Of a stretch of DNA of 64,000 nucleotides, positions 48,331-60,065 are shown piece after piece (the stretch's first letter is position 1; each line of letters begins with the position of its first letter). The stretch is taken from assembly GCA_008933995.1 (NCBI GenBank), contig WARS01000033.1:1180501-1244500 (forward strand), given 5' to 3'. The notes below the pieces were generated by a model. That model was not told the origin of the DNA, ran no database searches, and saw nothing but the letters and a program-made list of their open reading frames with translations. A program made the translations under genes and the position numbers. This DNA comes from Datnioides undecimradiatus. Its lineage: Eukaryota; Chordata; Actinopteri; Lobotiformes; Datnioididae.

Positions 48331-49472
48331 ACATGCTGTATTTCAGCAAGTGTGTTCCAGTGGAGAGCCGTCCACATCCCTTGAGTTCTCTTGGTGTGGG
48401 GCTAACTTTGAATTGTTTGGGGGGAGGCTTTCATGCTACAGCTGAGGTTAATTTTATATGATAGCGTGCTAGAAGTTTGGTGTGGACAAACTTAACTGAC
48501 CTCGACCCCGCCCAACACTGTCAGGCTGGAGTGAAACGGTGACTGTGAGCCAAGAACTGCATGTGGTTTTGAAATCAGATGTTCTTCAAATGAGGATAAC
48601 CAGTGCTCTCGTGTAATGCTTTTTTTCCGCAGCACCAACGAAATCAGTGCTTCGTATTACCGAGGTAGAAATCACACGTTTCTTTCCCTCAGACATCCCA
48701 CAATGCTGCTGTAAGGAACCTGTCGCCAGTCTCGCCCTTTTGGTGTCGTGATGTGTGACACAACAGTGTCTGGGTGCGTGCAGGCCGTCCTATAAAATGC
48801 GTTCCGGGAAGCGATATCGCTTTCTAAACTAAATGGTAGCAGGTGAACTCCGCGCTGTGCTTTCCCTAACTGTGCACATTCTGCAAATGCAAGCCAACGA
48901 TGTGGTGGCGAACAATGGCGCGTTTGTGCAAGCGATGTGTTGCGTGACACATCGACAAAACGTCCCGTCCTGCTTTCGCAACCCTCCTGCCTTGAGTCCT
49001 TGAACAAGCAGCAAACACTGCTGCACCTGCACGTTGTCTGATGTTAGTGAGAAGGTTTCATCTTCTCCACACATGCAGACGCAAGTGTCGTTTATGAGCT
49101 TCCAGCTAACTTTGGTCTTCCTCTCAGTGAAAGTGTCACCAAACATCGATGCCCTTGATGACTCAGTGCGTAAACTGGCCATCCCTCTCCCTCAGTGTTG
49201 ATGCTCAGTCACGGTGTGACTTGTCGCACCTGAACTTCAAGGAGATCACGTTACCTCTCAGGGGCTGATGGAGGACTAATGGCCGCCTTTTGTTTGACGT
49301 TGCATACATGTGTATTCGGACTGAGCAGGAGGAGAGTGTGGGGTATGTGAGGAATGGGAGGGACTATCTACAATATCTACAAGTGTGTGTGTTGGGCTGG
49401 GGGGGTTCAAAGGAGCAACAGGCTTTAAAGTCAACAACGCAGCTGTGTTTGCACAAATGTCTTCAGAAGTGA
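48331..49472. other. Non-coding stretch, no gene seen
   Basis: No supportable gene; overlapping antisense frames at 48672-49182 have no domain signature. CpG-bearing patch around 48760-48970. Confidence 0.5.
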
Positions 49473-49504
49473 GGGGGAGGCGGGGGAGGCAGGTGGGGGT
49501 CGGG
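49473..49504 (+). other. G-rich tract, possible G-quadruplex
   Basis: Runs of five G, five G, five G and three G separated by loops of four, eight and two bases. One loop is slightly over the usual limit. The antisense Pro-rich frame across it is an artefact of the composition. Confidence 0.6.
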
Positions 49505-50862
49505 ATGAGGTAATAACAGGCGCTGACCCCCTCACCCTGCATACAGCAGAAGAAGAAGATAAAAGATGCTCCTAATGACTGTACCATGACTCATCCCGGG
49601 GGCCTGTCTCAACTTTTTTTATGTTCGGATCTCCTCGGGGAGGTGCCTTGCTGTGTTGAGTGAATAATGGCGGACAAACCTAAACAATATGGAGCCCACC
49701 TCAGCAGACTGGGGATCAGGTCTGACCTGCTCTAGTTGTTTTTTGTCCTTGTAGAAAAAAAAAAAAAGAAAAGCTAAAAAGTCACTGGGTGTCTGTGAAG
49801 CTCAGCGAGTGAGGACTCGCAGCGCTGTGTGCACAGACAGGACTGGGTGAATTTACAGTGTTCCAATGCACAAATCTGTCAGTGCGAAGTGGGACATAAG
49901 TATCGCAACAACACTTAAAATGCAAGGAATTCAAAATGCTGAGCAGCTCTCTGAGGCTGCCGGGAGTCACAGATCTCAGGAAGATGAGATCTGGAAATAT
50001 CTAACCTAAGCATCAGTACAACATGACTAATACCCTGAGAGTACACTCAGATCTTCATGTTGGGAAAGCAGCTGACTCCCAGCAGAAACAGGAACGCTGT
50101 ACCTCATCACGTTCAAATTCATCAGTCAACTGTTAATTTGTCATTCCTTCAAAAGCGTTTCTTCGACTGTACAGTTTGCGACTACAAAGTATAATAAATC
50201 CAGTAAGAAAGTAAAGTTAAATGCATGGCAAACGAAATATGATTGATTTATATTATTTACTATTATTAAATGACCAAAATAAAGCATACCTCTGACCATA
50301 ACTGAACCATACATTACACAGGAAGTGTTGGGGTATGGGCCCATATGAACATGCCGCAGGAACTAACTTAATTGCTTTGCACTGTGACATTACAGCCATA
50401 TTTAGTGTTTAAACCAAACACCACCTGTGGATTTGATTTGATCGATATATATATAAAATCTATAAACTCATAATCACTGGTTAATATTTCTTCTCTAACT
50501 CTGTGAACTAGTGAAGGACCATCAGGAAAAGACACAGTTGACATTTTTGGATTTTTAGGAGTTATGGACAGTTTATCCTGTTTATCTTTATCAGCTTCTT
50601 CTGTTTTATCCCTGCTGTCACAGTCAGCAGAGAGACCAACAGACGCTCACTCGTGTACAGTTGGAGAGAAACATGTGTCAGAGCTGCTGGCTGCTGAAAC
50701 ACTAACAAAGGCGCATGTCTTCCGCTTCTGTGTGTTTGGAATACACGTTCACGTACAGAGTGGGATCAGCTGCAGTTAACATGCGCGTCCTACAGCACAC
50801 AGAGCGCTGGATCCACAGACAAACACCAACACGCGCTTCAAACAGAGAGCTCTCGCACACCC
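49505..50862. other. Non-coding stretch, no gene seen
   Basis: A13 run near 49755-49767. AT-rich around 50200-50470. No gene or clear repeat. Confidence 0.6.
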
Positions 50863-51001
50863 GGTTCACACAGGAAGTTACATCATGAGTGAGAACACAC
50901 TACCTGCACGAAGTAAGGATCGCTTTAAAAGCTGACCTCACCGCCACACGTTTGATTCATATATCACATACACAGATTGATATACACACTTCCTGTGAAC
51001 C
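50863..51001. repeat. Inverted repeat with ETS-type cores
   Basis: GGTTCACACAGGAAGT (50863-50878) and ACTTCCTGTGAACC (50988-51001) are inverted copies, differing by one CA insertion. Each holds CAGGAAGT, the ETS-family core. The 109-bp interior shows no obvious further pairing. It could be the ends of a small MITE or paired binding sites. Confidence 0.65.
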
Positions 51002-53379
51002 CACAGCTGAAGCTCAGGTAAACTCTAAAGCTGCCGTAACATCAAAAACAAGATCTAAGTCTCTGATTGAAAACTCGCCCACCGGCTGACGGTTCTGTGT
51101 CAGGACTTCCGGAAATCATTTTGTGGGTAATATTTGACTTATTATTATCATTATCTCAAACACACAGACTCTGCTGCATCCAGCCAAGTCTGCCTCATGG
51201 TGACCTTTTGGGTTTCGTCTCTCCACTTCGTGCTCGCCGTCGCAGTAAACACAAGTCAGCAGTGCCGGTCCACACAAGCTGCTATGCTGTCAAAGATGTG
51301 AAAGCGCATCCACGTTCGGGAGGAGCTCATATGACCTGAAACCACCACATCCAGCGCAGACACCGGATTAAACCGTGGTGTTATAAACTATAGTGTCTCA
51401 GTAGTCGCTCAGTGTTCCTGTGGAGAGAATCATCTCTGCTTGAAACAGTAACAACTAAACTTTTTTCAAATGGCAATGTGAAACGATCATTTTAGGTGTT
51501 TTGGTACTTTTGAATGAGGTGTGAGCTCGTTAGATGTGGTTAGCGATGACACAGATACGCGCTCCTCCAGCAGCAGCGGCAGCAATGGTAGTTTTGGGGG
51601 AGCAGCTTTGGAGCGAGGCCCGATGGGAGGAGATGAGATATTTTCAGTTGGATTCTCTCAAAATCCATCTTAATCTCGCTGGTTTCTGCAAACGTTACCA
51701 AACCCAGCTTTAATTACACGAGGAGCACGAGGAGAATTCTTCAGCATATGCACGAGTTTAGCAACTTTCATTGGAACGATCGGGCCACCCGTCTGGAATG
51801 TGAAGAGTTTTCCTGAAGGGGAACGGCACCGTTTACTATTGCATGTGTGAGAAACAGCTGAATAAAGCCTTGTGAGTCTGAGCGGTGACAAATGTCCTCA
51901 AGTGATGTCACTTGAGTCAGCGCTGGCTGAGGAAGAAGACTGCAAGTCCCAGGTTTGAAACAAATCTGGAGCTGAGGAGTTAGAAAGAAGTGGAACAGAC
52001 CTCCGGAGCTGCTCCTCGTCTGTTCAGGCAGGAGGCTCCAGGTGACATCAGGTGCTTCTAACACGTAACACCACACATCCAAACAGAAATGTTGGCATTG
52101 GAGTGGTATTGTGGGTAATGTTGACGTCAGGTTTTGATGTGGAATAAGAATGCAGGCCTGGAACAAAGTCATTTTAGGGGCAGAGCCACATTTGTAGTGC
52201 AGACCATACAAAACAGTATGCAGTTATCATGTATGAGTCAATGTGTTGTAACTCCGGATGTTTGACTTGCAACAAGATGCTGCCGGAAGTCATGGATGTC
52301 CTCTAAATGCCTCATATGTAACTTTGGTAAGTGCTACAATTTACCAGTGTTCCATAAACACCTCGTATTCAGGCTGCTGCTGCTCCCAACAATATTCTTC
52401 ATTACAGCAGCTAATTAACGCTCTCGTAGCTCTCCCCTTGTTTTAGATAGCCTCACTAATCAGTCGGCTTACGCCACTTTCAGATCTGCTCATTACTTAG
52501 CTTAGCAGCCAGCGATAGCTTAGCATTTGTAATATTTCTATCAAGGAAAATTGCATCGGGATGATTATTCTTTGCATTTCCAACCAGGCCTGTGTATTAA
52601 CATTGAAATCAGCCCTTTTAATTCCCCACCAGGAAGGACAGCCAAAGGCCACCCGTACTGGTCCTTTGCTTTCAGCTCTTACAGAAGCTCTTTGTTTAGA
52701 CGTGCTCACTGTAGCAGAGCTGAAACAGAGAAAAGTCCTAAATATTAATTTTTACCGGTTTCTCAGAGCCTTGTTTTGTTTACATGGAGTGAATCTGCCC
52801 ATCCTTTTCTATGTCTGTTTGTGCAGTTTCAAACCAGACGGAGCAGAAGCGCCATAAAAATTCTCCATATAATGAAAAAAAACCCAACATGTGAGAGCGT
52901 CTGTTGTTTGAAAGATACTGGCTGTAAAGATGTTAGCTCGGACTTCCAGAGAGAGGTGACAAAGCCTGGGATGCTAGACGGCCCCAGCCCTCATTAAACG
53001 AGCATTATACTTTGTCATATTGACTACATACAGGCGGGAAAAATAGACGGGGTCGTGCTTTTTCATGGCCAGTTATGTATTTGCCTTTATTGGGTCTGTG
53101 TGTGATGAGACCTCTGCGGCAACAGAGAGGAGTAAAGCCCTAAACTCTGTCATCAAAAGACAGCTGACAGTTATTCAATAAGAGGACAGCGAGGGGTGTT
53201 AAAGATTTTACTGGGAAGGGATTTTCACTCCAGGCAGGGCACATAAATCTGGACAAACAGGGCGCTCGGCCTGTTCGGATGACACAAATCGCCGCCTCGT
53301 TAGGATCAATAAAGTAAAACACAATGCTGCGAAAGCACAAGTGCAAACTGTGAGGCTCCGGAGGATTCAATAGCCCCAA
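51002..53379. other. Non-coding stretch, no gene seen
   Basis: No supportable gene. 51520-51620 is GC-richer with CAGCAGCAGCGGCAGC. 52440-52540 has GCTTAGCAGCC/ATAGCTTAGC text that hints at a fish repeat. Frames of up to 147 codons (antisense, 51768-52211) are unrecognised. Confidence 0.5.
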
Positions 53380-54170
53380 AGAATGCGTGGGAATGGGGAG
53401 CTCAGGTTAGAGGACAGCTTCAATCCCACCAACTCTGCCATGAAATAGAAAGGGAGCGAGCAATTGACCCATGAACCGGGCTGAAAGAGAAATCACTTGT
53501 TCTCGTAATGACTGCCTTCCACATCGGCAGAGAGCTGGCGGATATACGGCTCGCAGTTGGGCAACTGTGCTGAGGGGAGGATGAGGAGAAGGAAGGTTTG
53601 TCCAGCTCCTACTGGTCTCCAGCTGGTGTGTAGAATGATGATCAGCCTCCTCGACACTCTACCCACCCCACCCCTCTCCCAGTCCCTGCTCCCCTCCCCT
53701 ATCCAAACAAGCTCTATCAGATAAACACAAACACGGCTGCGTCTCGTAAAACTGAATCGGAGACAAATTAGCCAGCTCATTAGGCAGCTGAGGTGAGTTT
53801 CCTGAATGAATTGCTGAATTGGGAGGGTTTATACAGCTCCTGTTTATTTACAGAGAACAGCCCGCTCATTTGCATTCTGCTCTTCAAGTACAGGAAGGCT
53901 GAAGTGGGTGCTTATGTCTTCTGTGATAGAGCGGCTTATCCGGCTCTTTGGGGAGCATCTGCGGGGCGCCGTGTTCCAAAAATTCCTCGCTACCGTGCGC
54001 TGGTCGTCTCAGTTCCAGACCCGGCTGGTGTTAATGCGGGGAAGCTTCGCAGAGAACATGAAAACACAAGGTCCAGGTTCATACGCGTCCGTATTTTGTG
54101 ACCTCAGAATTATAAGCTATTATCCTGACATGATTCTCTGGATGCATTAATGGCCATAAAGAGTCATCTA
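53380..54170. promoter_or_regulatory. Candidate CNE with POU octamer
   Basis: Repeat-free stretch with AAATTAGCCAGCTCATTAGG near 53765-53784, a CAGCTG E-box directly after, and an exact octamer ATTTGCAT (POU site) at 53868-53875. Two overlapping + frames (53793-54101 and 53908-54150) cross it; the second has an amphipathic-looking stretch but no family I recognise. A pyrimidine-rich run lies at 53660-53700. Confidence 0.4.
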
Positions 54171-54620
54171 TAGAAAAAACCCAAACATGTTATTGAAAAT
54201 CCATTGAATGAAAGGCTTTAAAAAGAAAACAGCACAATTTTTCAAAAGCATTTAGTTCATTTTCAATAAAATCTCTTTAACAGGAGCAAAGCACCATGAA
54301 GACAATGATGTCGTGCAGATCCAAAGGCTTTTCTTTCCATAAACCACCAAGGTGTGTTTATAATTTTACTTTCATAAAAAGAGTTAGTGACGCTAACAGT
54401 CAAGACAAAAAATGGACATTAGCATTCATGTTTTCTTTTCATTATTTAGACCTTATGAGATGAGTTTTACAGTGACCACATGTGCAGCCACTGCCGGTAA
54501 ATTAAAAATAACACACGTCAACTTTTCTAATGAATCCGTCATTCAGTTTCAACGAGAGGCTCTAAGCGTCGGAAAACCTCCAAAAGTCAAACATGTCACA
54601 GGATTTGTTTTATAATCTTT
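54171..54620. other. AT-rich non-coding stretch
   Basis: Nothing recognisable. Confidence 0.6.
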
Positions 54621-55560
54621 ATTTAAAGTTCATCCATGGGTGGCTGCTATTCTGACCAGCGCGTGAGATCCACCACTGTCTGTGGGCAGTCACAGGCTGA
54701 ATGTGAGCGCCGTGTCAGGCTGGAGCCAGCCGAGGGGTGGCCATGAGAGGCATCGAGAGGCTGTGCAGAGCGGAGATTGGAGACGAAGGCACCGTGGGTG
54801 GATGTCATGAAGTGTGACACATGGGCTGCGCTTTTTGGGAAGCTAATAAGTTAGCATTTGTTTATGTCTTGTGCTGAAAGCAACAAAAGCTCCAATCCTA
54901 ATGTGAAGGTCAGTAGTAGATGGAGCTCGCGGGCTGTAACCCTCAGCAGGAGTTACAGTCAGGACCTTGGCTGTCTTTTAATTAGACAAGCAAATGGACA
55001 AATCGTTAATCTAAGCTATCTGCGGCTGATTCCGGTGTTGAGTGTGTGTCCCCATGTGTTAAAATGGCCTCGCCCCAGCCTCCCAAACCCTCCCTGTGAT
55101 CCTGATAAGCAGTATTAACTCCCCGTCATGACCCCAGCCCTCTAACCCCCCCGCCAAGCCGCTCCCACCCCATGCCTCTGGTCATGTATTAATTGTCCCT
55201 GGTGTTCCATTTGAGAGGAGCACCACTCCCCTCCAACAACCCCAAAGCTGCCCCTCAGCCTTTCACACTGATGCCCCCCCCCCAGCCTATCAGTCGGTGA
55301 ATTGCGCTCCTTCCCGGTGACAGCCTCTTCCAAATGGCTCCTTGATAGTCGGATATCTCTCTGCCCAAAAGCCCACCCCTGCTCACACACTCATCGCTGC
55401 CCGGCGCAGGTCATCTGTCTTCCTCAAATCTATCTAATGGCGTGTTTCACGGCCCTCTCCGTGCTACACCAGCCAGTCTTTGAGGGGGGGGCTGAGGATC
55501 TGATGGCCCCTGGATATTTTTAGAGCTGCAGGAATAGAAGTATAGCACGCAGACATGAGC
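54621..55560. promoter_or_regulatory. Candidate CNE block with C-rich centre
   Basis: Mixed CNE-like text (54640-55110 and 55290-55560) around a C-rich region at 55120-55290 that includes a C10-type run near 55275-55284. GCATTTGTTTATG near 54854-54866 is a forkhead-like site. The antisense Gly-rich frame is a composition effect. Confidence 0.3.
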
Positions 55561-57789
55561 GAGAAAGGCTGCTGGCTGACAGTTCAGATGCACAGAACGG
55601 CTGCAAAAATGTTTATGGTCTCGGACACGTAAAAAGTCATCACAGATAAAGGAGGAATCCATCACAAGGCCATAATTCCTGCGTTCAGTAAAAGCCCATG
55701 AATTTTAAAAATTGCAAAAAGTATATATAGCCCTTCTGGAGGGAGGAATAATTTATAGGAAAGGTGGTGAAATGGACTTTCCTTGTAGTGTAAATACATT
55801 CACGTATGCCACCATTTGGAGAACTAAGAAGGTAACACTACTGAGCACAGATGACAAGATAATGCCTCTTTGGAACAGCCTGTATCAATTATCTCTACTG
55901 AAGCTGATGACAACTTTTAAGTTTGCCATAATTATATCTCAGATCGCCTTTAATGCAGCCTGCCAGAGCGGGAGGCGAAGGCAGATCCCGGCGCCATTCA
56001 GGAGCGTCCCCGACAAAGACATCAGCTTCTGACAGTTTAACAAAGGAGAGAAGAGGAGAAAAGAATATATCAGCCAATGCAAATATTGACCCAGTACTGC
56101 AAATTGCAAATCAGTCGCAAAAATTGGAGATAGAGTGACAGCGTCTAATCTGCTCATTCCGGCAACCTCCACCATTAAATTCTTCTGGGCAGGAAAAAGA
56201 GCGTTCCTCAAACGAACGTCTGCTGTGCATGATGGCTTCCTCATTATACAGGGTGGGCTCTTCAACGTGCCGCTCCCTCTCTGTTAACTAAACCTACGGT
56301 CACGTTAATGCAATTTACACTACAAATCTGTTGAGAATTAAAAATTTTTAAAAAATGAACTTGAACTGAATTTGATAGAGATTATAACCAAAAAGAAGTT
56401 GTAACCACTTTTCTTTTAGCTTTGTTTTGTGTTGGATTCCTACTTTTAATTAGATGAGAGGTTCACCCAAAACTCCACAGAAGGTCTTTGAGCTGCTTCT
56501 TAGCAAAGAAAGAGCCCCTGTGAAAACAGGTTGACGTCGAGTGGGTTACAGAGCAAAGGCGACACACACTTGTTACTTTAGTGTTACTTTTGAGATCTCA
56601 CATGCACGTCACAGTCTTCATCAGCAGCCGGAGTTGACACAGGTGTGGGGATTGAGAGCTTGAAGAAGACGAGGATCATCAAGTAAAAAATGGGTTTTAC
56701 CAACTTTACTGACCTTGAGATTGTGAATGAAGTTTCATGGTTAAGTGGATTTTCTATTTAAACTAAAATTGGTAAATACAGCGTAATGAGGAACTGAATT
56801 TCCCAAGATTCTCCTGGTCCTGTAAAGACGCCATCACAAGGCAAACCTACTGAACGTGAGCGGAATGTAAAGATAAGCAGAAACCAACAAACATGTCTCT
56901 TGGTGAGTCTGTGCTAGCTTCTGTCTTTGAGCCAAATCCAATGAAATGTCTATCTGTTGCATGCTAAGATACAATGTAACAGTAGCACTAATGGAGCTTC
57001 ATCTATTGATGACAATTAGCTCACCAGGTTAAATTCCCTCCACTCCTTCCCTCTTTCTACATGGGAAGCGCACATAAACAATTGGTGTGGCAGGACACAG
57101 ACAGAGAGAATCTTCTATAATCATATTTGAAATGACTCAAACCTGGATCAGGTGGCTGAAGTCTTATCATTGATTTACATTATGTAACATTAGCCACCAA
57201 GCTACCAGTCATACCAAAGGGTCATAAAGTGCACACTTTGAGCTTTTCATCATTTATGAATTCAGCTTTTTTTCATTTCTAAGAGGTAAATCGTATTTCT
57301 ACTTAGAAATATGACGTCAGCTTTGTTCAATTGTGATTTTCAAGCACCACAAACAAACTTCCCTTCACCCCCATTGCTTTGTAAAACAGGTGTCATAAAA
57401 CACTGGCAAATCAAACCAATAGCACCTGCATGACCACATGCTGCTGGTTGTTACATATATCAAGCATCTGAGCAGTTTGCGGCTGGGAAAAGCAAGCAGA
57501 TATCAGTCCACCATAGAAAAGAATCCAAGCAGAGAACTTTGCCTGCGCTCAGACACGTTAGCGAACGTGTTCCGTACACGTTTTTCTGCAGCTCTGCTTG
57601 GGTGAAACCTGAACACTTGGAATGCAGCGTCCTTCATTTACTGGAATGTTTACTTCCAGATATGAGTGGGCATGGAAAGGGCAAAATGTCAGACTCTCCG
57701 GGGGAGCTTCCAAGAATAATTTGGAGGAGATGGTTAGATTTCACTCAGCAGAAGTTGAAAGGAAAGAGGAGGTCAGGGGTCAGCCAGGG
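55561..57789. other. Non-coding stretch; weak CNE candidate at 55930-56290
   Basis: No supportable gene. 55930-56290 is repeat-free and GC-balanced with frames on both strands. 56330-57500 is AT-rich and plain. Confidence 0.5.
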
Positions 57790-58320
57790 ATGAATAATCA
57801 ATTAAAGAGGAATTACAAGCGTTACACTTATTTGCAAATAATATAAGTTCCCTGATTGAACTGGCAGCCGGAGAATGCGCCCTCACTTCACATATAAGTG
57901 ATAGATATGAACTAGCTGCTTCACAAAGAGCTATAGATATGGGAGAGCGGATAAAATGGCCCGTTTTTAATTGAATGTTGAGCCCAGTATACTGGCCCTT
58001 TCAATCGCCCATAGATGACTTATGATCCGCAGTTTTCAATAGTTTCGTTTTGCACGTTTGAATTGCTTCTATTGTTATGCGTCCTCACTTTGCTCAAAGC
58101 TCGCTTCTCCAGCCTATCGAGTTAAATATTAATTGTGTGCCCCAGGAGGATCACCTATCAGGCTGAAATCAAACACTGCAGCGAGTCCCTTTGGTGACAA
58201 CAGAAAAACTTTGCCTTTTCTCTGCACCTATTGTTTGCTGCCAAGCGTTTTAACGTGGCTGTGTGAGGAGCGTATGTGTGTGGAACGACATAATAAGAAG
58301 GTTTTGTCCCCGGGTTGAAT
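57790..58320. promoter_or_regulatory. Candidate CNE with POU-like palindrome
   Basis: Dense in homeodomain-type text: ATAATCAATTAAAG near 57793-57806, the exact palindrome TTATTTGCAAATAA at 57828-57841, TTTTTAATTGAATG near 57964-57977, and ATATTAATTGTG near 58127-58138 (TTAATTG at 58129-58135). No repeats. One of the best enhancer candidates by motif content. Confidence 0.45.
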
Positions 58321-58708
58321 TTGAGCCCCATGAAACTCGCAGAAGTCGCCCACTGTACATATCTCTGGGGAAGAGGCAACCCAACGGGCATTCTGTGACT
58401 CTTCTGATTTCCTCTGGTTTGGAATAGTGATGAGTCCAAATTAAGCCAAGTAAAATAAACACAATGAAACGGCGACATGCATAGAATCACAACCGTCCAT
58501 TCAAAAAAAACCAAAAAACCCCGCTGACCTTCAGTAAACCCACTCTGAACTTTGTTCAATCCCAGTCCGGGAACTTTTTAGGTGTGTGTTGGGGTTTGCT
58601 TTGAGCCTCTGTAGGAGATTGCAGGGTCAAGGAGGTCAAGGAGTTTGTGATATCACTGGGATGAAATGTGCCTAATGAAACCTCTCTGCCCAGAATGGCC
58701 TGCCGCAA
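58321..58708. other. Non-coding stretch, no gene seen
   Basis: Plain sequence with an A-rich run near 58506-58518. Confidence 0.55.
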
Positions 58709-58744
58709 AACACACACACACAAACTCACATACAAACACACACT
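58709..58744. repeat. Interrupted (CA)n microsatellite
   Basis: CA repeats with CAAACTCACATACAAA interruptions. A T12-A7 junction lies 100 bp downstream at 58840-58858. Confidence 0.85.
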
Positions 58745-58858
58745 CAGACAGATGGAGTCAGGGAGATAGAAGTGTGCTCATGCTGGTGCACATGACCCTA
58801 TATCCAATAATACAAACTGGGACTCTCAGGTTCCATGGGTTTTTTTTTTTTAAAAAAA

Positions 58859-59643
58859 GCATAATTCCAGGTTATTAAAACTTGGGTTTTGCTTTTGGAC
58901 TTTGGGTCATTATCTCTGTCAGCTATGATAATATTGCACAAGCCAAAGTCAATGCTGAGATCTGGGAGCGCAGTGACATCACTGAAGCAAATTACAAGAG
59001 GTTGGAAACAAGACAACAGTCGTCCAGAATAAATGTCAAAATACATCTGACAATATAATCTCGACTCAAGGTGAAACAGCGTGGTCCTGATGATATATTG
59101 TTTATGTGGGACGGATCAGTCTGAATATGGACACCTCGACCTTGGAAACAGTAGTTTGGGAAAGGAATCTTGACTGAATGGCTTCTTAATGAAGCACAGC
59201 GTTACTTCAGGTCTTGTAGACTCGTACTCGCTGACCGGCATTAGCAGTTTGCGACATGATTGGCTCACACACAGCTGAGTGGCTAATAAGCTCCAATCCT
59301 ACTCATGCAGGTATACAGTGTGGACATTTGGATCTACTGCATTGTTGCTGGGTGCTCCATCAAACGCGTGATTTCCATGACAACTGAGGGAACTGTTTTG
59401 GCAGATGAAGACTGTGAGATGTGGATGGAAATTGATAATGCAACTTCTAGTCATGCTACTTTTTATAAGATCAACAATGAGCCTTTACATGTAGCAAATC
59501 ATGTGATTTATAGTTGCCAACCACAATGACCCATATCAACTGCCATACTTATACTGAACTAACTACCTAACTAGTTAAGAGATGGTTCAGTTTTAGTAAG
59601 TAAGGCAGTAAAGTGAGTTAGTTAGACAAAGTTATATTAATAA

Positions 59644-59644
<1 letters not shown>
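58859..59644. other. Non-coding stretch, no gene seen
   Basis: A 74-codon frame at 59305-59529 shows no recognisable domain. Nothing else noted. Confidence 0.6.

Positions 59645-59676
<32 letters not shown>
59645..59676. repeat. (TA)n microsatellite
   Basis: TA repeats with a single CA interruption, then AATAAATAATA. Confidence 0.95.
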
Positions 59677-59932
59677 ATAAATAATAGCAAAAAGTAAATA
59701 AAATACAACCAATACTTGTGATAAACAGAAAGAGGAAACAGGATTATTTAACTGGTCATCATCCGTGGAATGTTGCTCACCCTGATAATGACACAGACGT
59801 TACCTAAAGGAGACAGGAGCATCTGTCAGCTGCATGGAAAACAAAGCGTAACTGGCTCAAGGTCAGGAGGTGTACAGGCAGATAAAGTCAAAGCAATTGC
59901 CTGTTAAGCATGTTCGACGCAGAGTGATGTGA

Positions 59933-60065
59933 CCATTTATTGATCCCCGTGGGGAAACCCTCTCTCCCCCTTCCACAAAGAGGTCAAAGGTCGGGGTCGC
60001 CTTCACAGCAGCACCTTTGGAGCTGGAGGGTGGTGGGACTTTACTAAAGGATGCTTCAGCAAAGC
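59933..60065. mobile_element. Fish retroposon relic, TTTATTGATCCCC type
   Basis: CATTTATTGATCCCCGTGGG is followed by a CCCTCTCTCCCCC stretch, AGAGGTCAAAGGTCGGGGTC, CAGCAGCACCTTTGGAGCTG and GATGCTTCAGCA. This order matches a frequent fish retroposon-derived repeat whose standard text reads TTATTGATCCCCGTGGGGAAA and continues with AGAGGTCAGAGGTCAGGGTC. Diverged and non-coding. The antisense frame across it is an artefact. Confidence 0.6.

Noticed and set aside
47851..48384. Longest frame in the window, 177 codons, + strand
   Set aside because: Cys/Ser-rich, no domain or family recognised, no splice or promoter context, and it sits in GC-richer DNA where stops are scarce.
49276..49587. Antisense Pro/Ser/Thr-rich 103-codon frame
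   Set aside because: Composition artefact of G-rich DNA.
53793..54150. Two overlapping + frames of 102 and 80 codons, one with an amphipathic stretch
   Set aside because: No family match in memory and the two frames cannot both be real; the motif content fits a regulatory element better.
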